Assembly: GCA_013426805.1 (NCBI GenBank)
Contig: JACDZG010000006.1
Location: 1 to 64,000 of the forward strand
Length of the DNA stretch: 64,000 nt
DNA from: Chromatiaceae bacterium
Lineage (GTDB): Bacteria; Pseudomonadota; Gammaproteobacteria; Chromatiales; Chromatiaceae
Direction: 5' to 3'
Under the pieces are notes generated by a model, which was given only the letters and a program-made list of their open reading frames with translations, did not search any database and was not told the origin of the DNA. Position 1 is the first letter of the stretch. Every line of letters begins with the position of its first letter. A program made the translations under genes and the position numbers. This document shows positions 27,269-38,040 of this stretch, piece after piece.

Positions 27269-28450
27269 TCAAACACCGGTCACCCCCACACCGCCATCCA
27301 GCAACGCGGCCTGATCATCGTTATCCTGATCGTCCAGCACCCGCAATTCCCTCGGGTTTCTGATCTCCCACCGTTGTCCGACGGGGAAGATATCACCGAG
27401 CAGCGAGATCGCAAGCTTCTCCTGAAAGGCCCGGATTACCTGTTGGTAGGCGTCTTGCTCGAAGTGTACGCGCACCCGCCGCGGCTTCTCGCTGATCAAC
27501 AAGACCAGCGTCGCATTGCCGTCGAACTGATCCACCGAGCGATCCAGTGCAATCACGAATCCGTTGATGCGCGTATCCGTGAGCGGTTCCGACTGTCGGA
27601 AGATCCGTGCTGCTTCCTGCAACACCTCTGCCGTCTCACTGCTGAAGTTGAACTGTTGCCGCGGGCGCCCCGCCGGCCGGGTACGCGCCCAGGTAAGACC
27701 GATGTCGATACCCTGTCCGACCTGCGCGAGTCGCGCAACGGCATCGCACAGGTTGGCGCTGACACCAAGGGCCACTGCTTCGTCGAATGGCGCGAATGCA
27801 TTCTCCGCCAGTGCCCGGTTGGCCGCGCGTTTCGCGGCGGCCAGCGCATCCGCGAGCCGCAGCGTTACCGCCCGGGCAAAGGGCGGCTCACCAAGATCGA
27901 GGGTTTGCTGACCCCCGATGCGCGGCTGGACCGGCGACAAGATGCTCAGCACATAACTGCCGCGCTCGCTTTGGCCGAGCCGGACCGATTTCATATACTC
28001 GGTCGCCTCAGTCACCTTGCGCGCGTGGTAGCTGCGTCGCGGGTCCACCACGCTACAGGCCGCCGCCAACAGCAGATTACCCGCCTCGCGATAGAGCGCC
28101 ACACCGCCGTCGATCGGAATGGACCCGTCCGCGCCGCCGCCGAAGGCCCGCACCCGGACCACGTCGATCCCCGAGGTGACAAGGTCTTGATAGACGCTGA
28201 GTGCGGAACGCCCTTCCAGACGGGCCAGCAAATGGACCGCATCCGCCATGCGCGAGGCGTAATCGCCCAGGTCGTCGCGGATCGGCACCAGGATCTCGAC
28301 CGTCCCGTCGCCTGTTTCGGCAGGGACATAGACGAGCGCCTTGTCGCCGATGCGATCGGCCTGCCGCCAGCCCTGTTGATCCAGGTAAGACTTCAGGTCG
28401 ACCCAGGACAGCCGACGTAGCGCCGCTTGATCGGTCAATTCGAGTTGCAT
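27269..28450 (-). CDS. Unknown protein inserted in hsd operon, coupled to DUF4365 protein
   Basis: I do not recognise this 393-residue protein. It starts at ATG 28450 (MQLELTDQAALRRLSWVDL), overlapping the DUF4365 stop by 1 nt. The N-terminal ~150 residues alternate strands and helices (KALVYVPAET, VEILVPIRDD); the middle contains EYMKSVRLGQSERGSYVLSILSPV; the C-terminal third has FVIALDRSVDQFDGNATLVLLI and RRVRVHFEQDAYQQVIRAF. No signal peptide or membrane segment. A fragment of a relative survives at 23309-23587. Its place between hsdS and hsdR suggests an accessory defence or regulatory role, which is inference. Confidence 0.7.
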   Translation of the reverse strand: MQLELTDQAALRRLSWVDLKSYLDQQGWRQADRIGDKALVYVPAETGDGTVEILVPIRDDLGDYASRMADAVHLLARLEGRSALSVYQDLVTSGIDVVRVRAFGGGADGSIPIDGGVALYREAGNLLLAAACSVVDPRRSYHARKVTEATEYMKSVRLGQSERGSYVLSILSPVQPRIGGQQTLDLGEPPFARAVTLRLADALAAAKRAANRALAENAFAPFDEAVALGVSANLCDAVARLAQVGQGIDIGLTWARTRPAGRPRQQFNFSSETAEVLQEAARIFRQSEPLTDTRINGFVIALDRSVDQFDGNATLVLLISEKPRRVRVHFEQDAYQQVIRAFQEKLAISLLGDIFPVGQRWEIRNPRELRVLDDQDNDDQAALLDGGVGVTGV

Positions 28451-28845
28451 CACAGTTGCTCCTCTTGGGCCTGTGCCATCAATGCCTTCACGGCGGTCGT
28501 ATCGAACCGTTGGTGACGCGGAATCGGCACTGTGACGCTGGCGGTATTTTCCCGCTCCGGCGCTCCGGCCAGGGACGCCCAGTATCCGCAGTGGCGCAGG
28601 ATCAGCGCATCCTCGCTTTGGTCGAGCCAATCCTCCTCATTGGCCGGCAGGGCGACCACGATCAGCACGCGCGGGACCACGCAGTCGCGCCGCAGATCGT
28701 CATAATTCTTGATCGAAAGAGGGAGCAAGATGCCGTCGATGCTGTCGCGGTCAAGTTCGGGCTTGGCGATATGGAATCCCGCGTGCGCCGCCACCGCGGC
28801 GATATAGGCCATGGAGAAGCGTTCCATTTTGTCGTTCGGGTGCAT
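28450..28845 (-). CDS. DUF4365 domain protein
   Basis: This 131-residue protein starts [38 protein letters not shown], matching the DUF4365 N-terminus, with a following strand pattern (RRDCVVPRVLIVVALP). DUF4365 is regarded as a possible restriction-endonuclease-like fold associated with defence loci; that is family knowledge, not shown here. Its ATG overlaps the hsdS stop (TAATG) and its stop overlaps the next start (TGATG), so hsdS, this gene and the 393-residue gene are translated as a coupled series. Confidence 0.75.
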   Translation of the reverse strand: MHPNDKMERFSMAYIAAVAAHAGFHIAKPELDRDSIDGILLPLSIKNYDDLRRDCVVPRVLIVVALPANEEDWLDQSEDALILRHCGYWASLAGAPERENTASVTVPIPRHQRFDTTAVKALMAQAQEEQL

Positions 28846-30066
28846 TAGAGGACGGCCTCCGCGGTTCGTTCGACATCCTGGATACGGATTTCACCCGACA
28901 TCAGCTTGGGGAGGAGGAGGTCGCGGGTTTGGGCGAGGGTACGGGATTCTTGCTCATTACCCCTTATGCGCTCGAACATCGGCATCATGCTTTCAGTAAA
29001 AAGTCGGACTAGAGATTTCGGCGGAATAACGACAACGGCCTGATGGACATGATTTCGATTCAGCGTCGGGACAGCAGAGCCAGCATGCAATGCCAACAAG
29101 TCCATCTCCTGCAACAAGAAATATGCATGGAGTGCACTCGAAAGACGGAATTCTTTGACCCACAGCGACGTGTTGAGAGGCCAAAAATCGTCCAAGAGTA
29201 AGAATACGTTACCAAGGACTCCGCTTCGACCCGTAGTCACTCCCGGGGACTTGACCTTAAATTCGCTATGTGTGCCGTTCGGACCGCTTGCCGCAATGAC
29301 CTGATAGGCTCCTGGAATTCGAATGGTCTTGGGGAGATCGAACCCCCTCTGAAGAAACATGCAGTCTTTCAACCGACCATAATTCCAGCCCTCCGGCTTC
29401 CCCTCCGCATCCAGCCGCTCGGGGAACAGGGACCACAGTTCGGGGGCTAGGTACGGCTCCAAGCCTTCCTGCTTGGCGCGGGTGGGGCCGAAATCGATGA
29501 ACCAGTCCTTGAACAGCGCCCGCGCCATCGCCTCCAGCGTCTCGTTCATGCGGCGGTTCAGCTCGATCTTGTCGTCGAGGGCGGCAAGGATTTCGCCTAT
29601 GGCAATTTGAATTCTGTGAGGTGGTATCGAAATGGGAACCAAGCGGAGCGCCTTTTGGCTAATCCCAGCGACTGTAGTTCCCGTTAAGTAGGAGGTTAGA
29701 ACTTCTTGCTGAGTGGGTGACATCAAGAGGAATTTCAGAAAGGCATTGTCAAGAACACCCACTTTCCCTCTCATGCAGACGACGCGTTGCCCTAACGCAA
29801 AAGTGGCTGTCTCTTTGTCAAGCTGTGCCACCTCGCCCATCGGACCCTCGGTAGTCATCATGATGTCGCCAGGATGGGGTAGCCCGCGAGTCATCCATTT
29901 ATTATAGTAATCTGGCGCAATTTTCTGCTCGATCGGTTGAATGATTCGGCCGTTCTTGACCACTTTTGCAGAAATGACTGGAATCCCCGCTTCTGCCTTG
30001 GGCGGGCTTTTCTCCCTATAGTCAATCAGCTGCTCAAGCCCTTCTTCAATAGCGATCGACTTCCAC

Positions 30067-30083
<17 letters not shown>
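28845..30083 (-). CDS. hsdS: Type I restriction-modification specificity subunit
   Basis: This 412-residue HsdS has two target-recognition domains, each followed by a conserved helical spacer: the first ends [35 protein letters not shown], the second [18 protein letters not shown]. It sets the DNA sequence read by the methylase and restriction complex. The frame is intact, unlike hsdM and hsdR. The recognition domains are visibly lower in G+C than the flanks, common for exchanged HsdS modules. It overlaps the end of hsdM; start may be ATG 30083 or 30074. Confidence 0.9.
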
Positions 30084-31639
<1,556 letters not shown>

Positions 31640-31842
31640 GGTCGATCCACACCCCTGCATCGGCGACGGTCGCAGTCGACCGGTCGATTGACAACACAGC
31701 CGTCACTATAAACCGTTCAGGTTCCATTGCCCAGCGTTTACCGAAAGGCGCTTCGGTCGTATCTGCATCGTAGATGCGATCCACAATGGCAAGGCGGGTA
31801 TCATTGATCACGGCGCGGTCTCGCGTTTATCCCCGATTCCTC

Positions 31843-32205
31843 TTAGGATTCCCGTGCTCCGAGAGGGAGTGCAGTTGCTTCCTGCTCCCACTGCGACGGC
31901 TCGGCCGCTTGAATAACAACAGAGTTGCTGCGAATGTTGTCATGAAAGCGCGCCGGTAAGTCATCCCAGGCATGGAGGTCCACAAGGAACGGCAGATTGC
32001 TCTCGTCCAGTGCCTCGCGTGCCGCCGACAGCAAATGACGGTGCGTGGGCGGGATGAATGCAACGAGGTCGAGATCGGAATTGGGACGCGCGGTGCCATT
32101 GACTCGTGAGCCATAGGCCAAGATCAGGACGCCGGGCAGCCATTGGCGCAGGAGTGCGAGCAACAGTTGACGCTGCTGCGGGTTGACCGTCAGCCTGGCA
32201 CTCAT
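31843..32205 (-). CDS. MNT-type nucleotidyltransferase domain protein (orphan)
   Basis: This 120-residue protein has the minimal nucleotidyltransferase motif GS(10)DxD: YGSRVNGTARPNSDLDLVAF (Gly32-Ser33, Asp44, Asp46). A third acidic position is likely in LVDLHAWDD. MNT proteins act as antitoxins of HEPN ribonucleases by nucleotidylating them. No HEPN gene is recognised on either side, so it is an orphan. ATG 32205 was chosen because the upstream frame overlaps the DODA remnant. Confidence 0.75.
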   Translation of the reverse strand: MSARLTVNPQQRQLLLALLRQWLPGVLILAYGSRVNGTARPNSDLDLVAFIPPTHRHLLSAAREALDESNLPFLVDLHAWDDLPARFHDNIRSNSVVIQAAEPSQWEQEATALPLGARES

Positions 32206-32272
32206 TCCCAGGGTTCTCCGGTCATCGCCTGGTAGAGCGCGATCATATTCACTCAGTATCGCAGTCACTATT

Positions 32273-32773
32273 TCAGCCAAAACGAAACGCCGACAGACGC
32301 GTCTCCAATACCCGGTCGGTAAACACGCACCGGCCGCGGTCCTGGTCCGCCGCACCCACGGCCACCATCAGCGGCAACAGATGCTCTTCAGCCCGTGGAG
32401 GGTGCGAAAGACGTGCGGCGGGCGCCTGTGCCCAATCGATCAAGTTCTGGCTTCGCTGCGCCGGTTCGGCTTCCACGGTTGCGCTCAGCCAGCGGTCGAA
32501 GGTGTCGGAGATCGGTCCGAACCGAGGATCGCCAAAGCCGCGCATATTGTGAAAACTCATCCCGCTGCCAACGATCAGCACGCTGAACACCGGTTCGAGC
32601 CAGTGCGCCGAGACCAGCACGATGGCGGTCGGGCGCTGGGGCAGGGTGTCTGCCACGCTCTCAAGGAAGCGGCCCATGAGGTTTCAGGCGGTGGGCGGGT
32701 TCCAGTCCATGAAGAAACAGGGACCTGCGCCGTGCGGGACGAACAGGGTCGGCATACGGGTCTTGGTGTCCAT
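32273..32773 (-). pseudogene. DODA-type extradiol dioxygenase (YgiD-like), broken
   Basis: From ATG 32773 the frame reads MPTLFVPHGAGPCFFMDWNPPTA and then TGA (32686-32684), where relatives have a Trp codon (TGG). It continues in the same frame as NLMGRFLESVADTLPQRPTAIVLVSAHWLEPVF. The sequence then goes directly to SVLIVGSGMSFHNMRGFGDP; about 100 residues normally between these points are absent, in frame. The end, HPPRAEEHLLPLMVAVGAA to FRFG, is normal. The gene thus has a nonsense mutation and an internal deletion. From 32774 to 33086 I see no gene. Confidence 0.8.
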
Positions 32774-33086
32774 GATTTTCCGATAATCGCCTGAAGGCGC
32801 CAATATACCGGCTCGGATCGGCGGGTGCGAGCGGATGCAAGCCCACTCTCCCCACCACGACCCTCACCGCGGGGCTCGCTGCCGCGGGTCTGATCCCGGT
32901 CAGACGGTTCGTGTTCCGATTCTGAACAACTGATTCTGGCAATCAGCGTTCGTTATTCCTATACTCACATATAGTGAACCGTTTCAAAGTTGATCGAGAC
33001 TTGAACAGGGCGACACGGACGATGACACACACAATCACACCACCGGGCAATCGCGACCGCCGCCGTCACTGGACTGGATCGCCTGT

Positions 33087-33673
33087 ATGAAGCGCCATCG
33101 CCGCTTGATCAGTTTCGACTGGTCGATGAAGCGCCTGCTGCGCAGCAAAGCCCATTTCGGGATTCTCGAAGGGTTTCTCACCGAGCTGCTGCGTCAGGAG
33201 ATTCAGATCCTGGAAATCCTGGAGAGCGAGCGCAACAAAGAGACGGCGGCCGACAAACAGAACCGGGTGGACTTGAAGGCGCGCAACGCGGGTGGTGAAA
33301 TCATCCTGATCGAGGTGCAATACCAGCGGCAGTTCGATTTCGACCTGGGCCAGGGCGAGGACTACATTTTTCACGTGCCACCCGGTTTATCGGTTTGCAT
33401 CGGCAGGATGAATTGCGTCTGAGCGAAGCGCAGCAGGACCGCTACCGGCGCCAGGAGTCGCACGCGCTGTTTCCGGAATATTATCTGATCAAGGTCAATC
33501 AGTTCGATGACGTGGCCCGCGACTCACTGGACCAATGGATCTATTTTCTCAAGTTGGACCTGATTGCCGATGACCAGTTGCTGGCCGAGCAGACCGGTTT
33601 GCGTGTCGGGGACGTACGCGGGTTGCGGGAGGAGCTGTGGAATGAATACCAAGGATCACGATTTTCCGAATGA
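33087..33673 (+). pseudogene. PD-(D/E)XK nuclease-family transposase (Rpn-like), broken
   Basis: The first frame reads LISFDWSMKRLLRSKAHFGILEGFLTELL and the nuclease motif VDLKARNAGGEIILIEVQYQ. It then jumps from QRQFD to FDLGQGEDYIF, missing about 35 residues present in relatives. A frameshift near 33385 follows, after which FIGLHRQDELRLSEAQQ to the C-terminal WIYFLK region continues in another frame to 33673. This family moves by recombination and is very abundant in Chromatiaceae-type genomes. It overlaps the start of the diguanylate cyclase gene, whose Shine-Dalgarno lies inside it. Confidence 0.8.
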
Positions 33674-34625
33674 TGCGCTCCAGGAATGGCAGGACATCAT
33701 CGATCTGGTCGTGCGTCTGGCGGGGGCGCGCGTTGGTCTGATCATGCGAACGGTCGGTGAAGATATCGAGGTTCTGGTTGCCAGCAATACCCCGAACAAT
33801 CCATATCCTGTCGGCGCTCGTGAGCACCTCGCCGACTCGGGTCTGTATTGCGAGACGGTGATCCGGCGTCAGCAAAAACTTCGCGTTGCCAACGCCTTGA
33901 AATCGGACCAATGGAAGAATAACCCGGACCTGAAGTACGGTCTGCTTGGTTATCTGGGTTTCCCGATTCGCTTCCCGGACGGTAAGTCCCTGGGCACGAT
34001 CTGTCTGCTCGATGACAAGGAGAAAGCCTATACTCCCGACATCGAGTCGCTCATGTCGAAAATGCGTGACCTGATCGAGGGTCGGTTGCGTCTCATGCAA
34101 GCCCATGCCGAGATCGCCGCCGCCAACGCGGAACTCAAGCGTCTCGCTTCCATAGACCCGCTCACGGGCAGTGGGAACCGACGTCACTTTGAAGAAGCCC
34201 TGGCGTTCCAGATGGCGCAAGCACGACGTGACGGCGCGCCACTGTCGTTGCTCTTGCTCGACCTTGACCACTTCAAGTCGATCAACGATACCTATGGTCA
34301 CCCCCGCGGAGATCAGGTGCTGATCGAAGTGAGCCATCGGCTCCGGAGCAAGCTGCGGACGACGGACCGGCTGGCACGCTGGGGCGGCGAGGAATTCGCG
34401 GTGCTGCTGCCGCACTGCGACGCCACCGCGGGCGCCAACGTGGCGGAACAGCTGCGCGCGCTCATTGCGGGACAGCCCTTCCCCGAAGTCGGGACCGTCA
34501 CGGCGAGCTTCGGCGTGGCGGAACTCAAATCCGACGAAAAGAGCGCGGAGTGGTTCAAGCGTGTCGACTTCGCGCTGTATGAAGCCAAGTTGGCCGGACG
34601 CAACGCCGTGCGGGTGAGTGCATGA
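33642..34625 (+). CDS. GAF-GGDEF diguanylate cyclase
   Basis: This 327-residue cytosolic protein has a GAF domain (~10-155) and a GGDEF domain (~165-327) joined by a signalling helix. The active site reads GGEEF (248-252), with LLDLDHFKSINDTYGH for metal and GTP. The inhibitory I-site RxxD is present as RTTD (239-242), five residues upstream. It should make c-di-GMP under product inhibition; the GAF ligand is unknown. ATG 33642 follows a strong GGGAGGAG. The FimX-like protein at 61664 could be one reader. Confidence 0.9.
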   Translation: MNTKDHDFPNDALQEWQDIIDLVVRLAGARVGLIMRTVGEDIEVLVASNTPNNPYPVGAREHLADSGLYCETVIRRQQKLRVANALKSDQWKNNPDLKYGLLGYLGFPIRFPDGKSLGTICLLDDKEKAYTPDIESLMSKMRDLIEGRLRLMQAHAEIAAANAELKRLASIDPLTGSGNRRHFEEALAFQMAQARRDGAPLSLLLLDLDHFKSINDTYGHPRGDQVLIEVSHRLRSKLRTTDRLARWGGEEFAVLLPHCDATAGANVAEQLRALIAGQPFPEVGTVTASFGVAELKSDEKSAEWFKRVDFALYEAKLAGRNAVRVSA

Positions 34626-34729
34626 AGAGCATGAAGAGCGGGCGGAACAGCTGCCCCTGGTTCGCGCTGGAACCTGGCCTGTTGCGGTGGGGCGGGAGGT
34701 GGCGGTGGACGGTTGGTTCTGAAAATCGC

Positions 34730-36472
34730 CTAAGGCGCGTTCAGCACATCGAGCAATTCCGCGGGCTCGGCTTCATCAAGCCCGGCGAAGAGTGCGGTGG
34801 CGCGCCGTTCCAGTTCGCGGGTGTCGGCGTTTAGGATGATTTCTTTGATGCCGAGGATGGCGCCCGGCTGCATGCTGAAGCGCCGCAAGCCCAGGCCGAG
34901 CAGCAGGCGGGTGAAACGCGGGTCGCCGGCCATTTCGCCGCACATGGCCACCGGGGTGGCGAGTGTCCGGCCGGCTTCGATGGTCATCCGTACCAGCCGC
35001 AAGATGGCCGGGTGGATGGGATCGAACAGGTAATTGACGCTATCGTCCAGACGGTCGATGGCGAGCGTGTATTGGATCAGGTCGTTGGTTCCGATGGACA
35101 TGAAGTCCATGCGTTTGGCCAGGGCGCGGGCGGCCAGCGCGGCGGCGGGAACCTCGACCATGGCGCCGACCTGAAGGGCCGGATCGAAGGCAAGCCCCTC
35201 GTGCGTCAGTTCCTCTTTGAGTTCAGCGATGATGGCGAGGACGGACGCGACCTCCTGCACGTTGGTGACCATGGGCAGCATCGCCCGCACCGGTCCCAGC
35301 GCCCCGGCGCGCAGGATGGCCCGCAGTTGCGGTCGGAAGAGTCCCGGTTCTTTGAGGCAGAGGCGGATGCCGCGCAGCCCCAGGGCCGGGTTGCAGCAGC
35401 CTGCACCAGGCTCGCCCAAGGCCTCACTGCGTTTGTCGATGCCCAGATCAAGGGTGCGGATGGTCAGGGGTAGCCCATCCAGCGCATGTACGATGGTCAG
35501 GTAGGTCGCCAGGTGTTCGGCTTCATCCGGCAGATCATTCCGGTTCATGTACAGAAATTCGGTGCGATAGAGCCCGACGCCGACGGCGCCATTGAAGCGT
35601 GCGGCCTGGGCGTCCTCCGGCAGATCCAGGTTGGCGAGCAGGTTGATGGTCACGCCGTCGCGGGTGATGGCGGGCCGATCCACCAGGGTGCGCAGATGGC
35701 GGCGCCGTGCTTCGATCGCCCCCAGCCGCTGGCGATAATAGGCCAGGCTTTGGGCGTCGGCGTTCGCCAGAACGGTCCCCGTATCCCCATCGACCACCAG
35801 GGGCTCGCCGGAACGGATATAGCGCGTGATGTTGTGCACCCCCACCACGGCGGGGACTGCGAGACTGCGGGCCAGGATGGCGGTGTGGGACACCGGGCCG
35901 CCAAACTCGGTGACGAAGGCCGCCGCGCCCCGATTGCGCAGGGTGATGGCGTCGGCCGGCATCAGGTCGCGCGCGACCACGACACAGCCTTCCAGGTCGC
36001 GCTCGGTCGCTTCCAGTTGGGTCGGCGTCCCATGCAGGAAGGACATGATCTGATCGACCACGTGCTCTACGTCGTCACGGCGGTTGCGCAGGTAAGGGTC
36101 GTCCATCGCGTCGAAGACGCTCACCAGGGTGTCGCGCTGCAATTGGAGCGCCCAGTCGGCGCTGAAGAGCTGATCGCGGATGATCTTGCGGACCTCGTCG
36201 ACCAGGGCCACGTCATCGAGCATCAACAAGTGGGTGTCGATGAACTCGGCGATGTTGCGCGGCGTGGAGGGCGGGATCTGATTGCGCACCGCCTTGAGCG
36301 CCCGGCGTGCCTGCGCGACGGCCGTGTTGAGCCGATCGAGTTCGTCGCCGACTTGATCGGCGTCGATCAACGTCTGGGTCGCGGTGTGCATGCCATGTCC
36401 GGTGACAAAGGCCGGCCCGATCGCGACCGACTGGCTCGCGGCCACCCCGATACCTTGGAATGCGATGGTCAC
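34730..36472 (-). CDS. ptsI: PTS enzyme I (PEP-protein phosphotransferase)
   Basis: This 580-residue EI has its phospho-His in GGPVSHTAILARSLAVPAVVG, the PEP-site signature VGLYRTEFLYMNR, then MLPMVTNVQEV and DFMSIGTNDLIQYTLAIDR. It takes phosphate from PEP to HPr. The GTG start at 36472 overlaps the HPr stop, so translation is coupled. It is the last gene of the regulatory PTS set in the rpoN cluster; no EIIB/EIIC permease is nearby, so the output is likely regulatory. Confidence 0.93.
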   Translation of the reverse strand: MTIAFQGIGVAASQSVAIGPAFVTGHGMHTATQTLIDADQVGDELDRLNTAVAQARRALKAVRNQIPPSTPRNIAEFIDTHLLMLDDVALVDEVRKIIRDQLFSADWALQLQRDTLVSVFDAMDDPYLRNRRDDVEHVVDQIMSFLHGTPTQLEATERDLEGCVVVARDLMPADAITLRNRGAAAFVTEFGGPVSHTAILARSLAVPAVVGVHNITRYIRSGEPLVVDGDTGTVLANADAQSLAYYRQRLGAIEARRRHLRTLVDRPAITRDGVTINLLANLDLPEDAQAARFNGAVGVGLYRTEFLYMNRNDLPDEAEHLATYLTIVHALDGLPLTIRTLDLGIDKRSEALGEPGAGCCNPALGLRGIRLCLKEPGLFRPQLRAILRAGALGPVRAMLPMVTNVQEVASVLAIIAELKEELTHEGLAFDPALQVGAMVEVPAAALAARALAKRMDFMSIGTNDLIQYTLAIDRLDDSVNYLFDPIHPAILRLVRMTIEAGRTLATPVAMCGEMAGDPRFTRLLLGLGLRRFSMQPGAILGIKEIILNADTRELERRATALFAGLDEAEPAELLDVLNAP

Positions 36473-36738
36473 TCGCCCTCCCCGAAACGGTTGCGGATGA
36501 GCGCCTCGATCGCCGCAATGGCGGCCTCTTCGTCCTCTCCGGTGGCGTCCACGGTGATCCATGAGCCGCGACTGGCGGCCAGCATCATGATGCCCATGAT
36601 GCTCTTACAGTTTACACGCTGGCCGCGCCGTTCAACCTCAATGAAGCTGGCGAAGCCGGCGGCACAGTTGACCAACTTCGCCGCCGCGCGCGCGTGCAGG
36701 CCGAGTTTATTGATGATTTCCAGTTCTTTACGCACCAC
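36469..36738 (-). CDS. ptsH: Phosphocarrier protein HPr
   Basis: With GTG 36738 as start (AGGAGG nine bases upstream) the protein is 89 residues and its sites fall exactly at canonical numbers: His15 (NKLGLHARAAAK) and Ser46 (CKSIMGIMML). His15 takes phosphate from EI; Ser46 is the HprK target. ATGs at 36747 and 36759 would lengthen it by 3 or 7 residues but have poor ribosome sites. It overlaps the IIA gene by 11 nt and the EI gene by 4 nt. Confidence 0.9.
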   Translation of the reverse strand: MVRKELEIINKLGLHARAAAKLVNCAAGFASFIEVERRGQRVNCKSIMGIMMLAASRGSWITVDATGEDEEAAIAAIEALIRNRFGEGE

Positions 36739-37150
36739 CGGCAGCATCCTCCTGGCCATCGCGGGGGCAGCGGCAGACGCCGTCGCGACCGCCCGCCAGG
36801 GCCTTCTCGACCACCGTATCCAGGTCCAGACCCGCGTAGGTCAAGGCGCGCAGCAGCATGGGCAGATTGACCCCGGCGACTACGCGCGTCTGCGGGTGAC
36901 GATCACGCAGGGTCAGCGCCAGGTTGGCCGGGGTTGCGCCATAGATATCGGTCAGTACGAGCAGGCCGTCGCCCTCGTCGAGCTGCTGCGCGAGTCCCTG
37001 CGCTTGGGCCAACACCTGATCGCCGGGGGTGTCGTTTTCCACTTCGAGCGCCTCGGCGCGCGCGGGGCGGGTACCGAAAATGGCGGTGGCCACCCGCAGC
37101 AGGTCGCAGCCCAGTGGCTGATGGGTAATCAACAGGATACCGACGGTCAC
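36728..37150 (-). CDS. Mannose/fructose-family PTS IIA component
   Basis: This 140-residue EIIA of the mannose superfamily starts MTVGILLITHQPLG with the phospho-acceptor His10, followed by GLLVLTDIYGATPANLAL and a VVAGVNLPMLLRAL motif. No IIB or IIC domain is fused or adjacent. It probably serves as a regulatory phosphate acceptor from HPr. The ATG overlaps the rapZ stop (ATGA). Confidence 0.88.
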   Translation of the reverse strand: MTVGILLITHQPLGCDLLRVATAIFGTRPARAEALEVENDTPGDQVLAQAQGLAQQLDEGDGLLVLTDIYGATPANLALTLRDRHPQTRVVAGVNLPMLLRALTYAGLDLDTVVEKALAGGRDGVCRCPRDGQEDAAGGA

Positions 37151-38004
37151 GGGAGCTCCCGGTGTCGCACCATGACCTTATGTCCGCCGCGCTCGAAGTG
37201 CTCGCAGAGCGTTTCCACGAGATAGACCGAGCGGTGTTGACCACCCGTGCAGCCGATGGCTATGGTGAGATAGAAACGTCCATCGGTTTCGAATCGGGGA
37301 ATCCAGTGGTCGAAAAAGGCCGCGATGTCCGTGCGCATCTCGATGACCGACGCGCTGGCCTCCAGGAACTCCACGACCGGCCGGTCACGTCCTGTGAGGG
37401 GTTTGAGTTCGGTCTGCCAATGAGGGTTGGGCAGGCATCGCACGTCGAACAAAAAGTCCACGTCGTGCGGTATGCCGTGCTTGAAGCCGAAGGATTGCAG
37501 CAGGATCGACGCCTTCGGCGAGGCCTCGCCGGCCAGCCGCACGCGGATCAGGTCGCGCAATTCGTGAACATTGGTCAGCGTGGTCTCGATGCGGACATCG
37601 GCCGCCTGGCGAATCGGTTCGAGCAGTTGCCGCTCCAGCTTGATGGCCTCGGCCAGCGGACGGTCGGGCCTGGTCAGGGGGTGGCGGCGGCGGGTTTCGC
37701 TGAAGCGGCGGATCAGGGTGTCGGTGTGCGCGTCGAGGAACACCACCTGGCAGGCCACGCCGCGATCCTGGGCGGCCTCGATCAGACCGGGAAGGTTCTT
37801 GAGTTCGCCTGGGTTGCTGCGGGCGTCGACGCCGACGGCAGTGTCTTTAAACGCCTCACTGCCGGCATCCTTCAGGCCCAGCGCGAGGTCCTTGAGCAGG
37901 AACAGCGGCAGGTTGTCGATGCAGTAGAACCCCAGGTCTTCGAGCGTGCGCAACGCCACACTCTTGCCGGAGCCGGACAATCCGCTGACGATGACGAGTC
38001 TCAT
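37147..38004 (-). CDS. rapZ: RNase adapter protein RapZ
   Basis: This 285-residue P-loop protein has Walker A GLSGSGKS (8-15), the VVFLDAHTDTLIRRFSETRRRHPL motif and C-terminal GCTGGQHRSVYLVETL. RapZ guides RNase E to the small RNA GlmZ in enterobacteria and senses glucosamine-6-phosphate; nucleotide binding is family knowledge. It lies between hprK and the IIA gene, as in many rpoN clusters. Confidence 0.93.
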   Translation of the reverse strand: MRLVIVSGLSGSGKSVALRTLEDLGFYCIDNLPLFLLKDLALGLKDAGSEAFKDTAVGVDARSNPGELKNLPGLIEAAQDRGVACQVVFLDAHTDTLIRRFSETRRRHPLTRPDRPLAEAIKLERQLLEPIRQAADVRIETTLTNVHELRDLIRVRLAGEASPKASILLQSFGFKHGIPHDVDFLFDVRCLPNPHWQTELKPLTGRDRPVVEFLEASASVIEMRTDIAAFFDHWIPRFETDGRFYLTIAIGCTGGQHRSVYLVETLCEHFERGGHKVMVRHRELP

Positions 38005-38040
38005 GGCGAGGTCCGTGGGTCGATGGGTTGCGGGATGATG

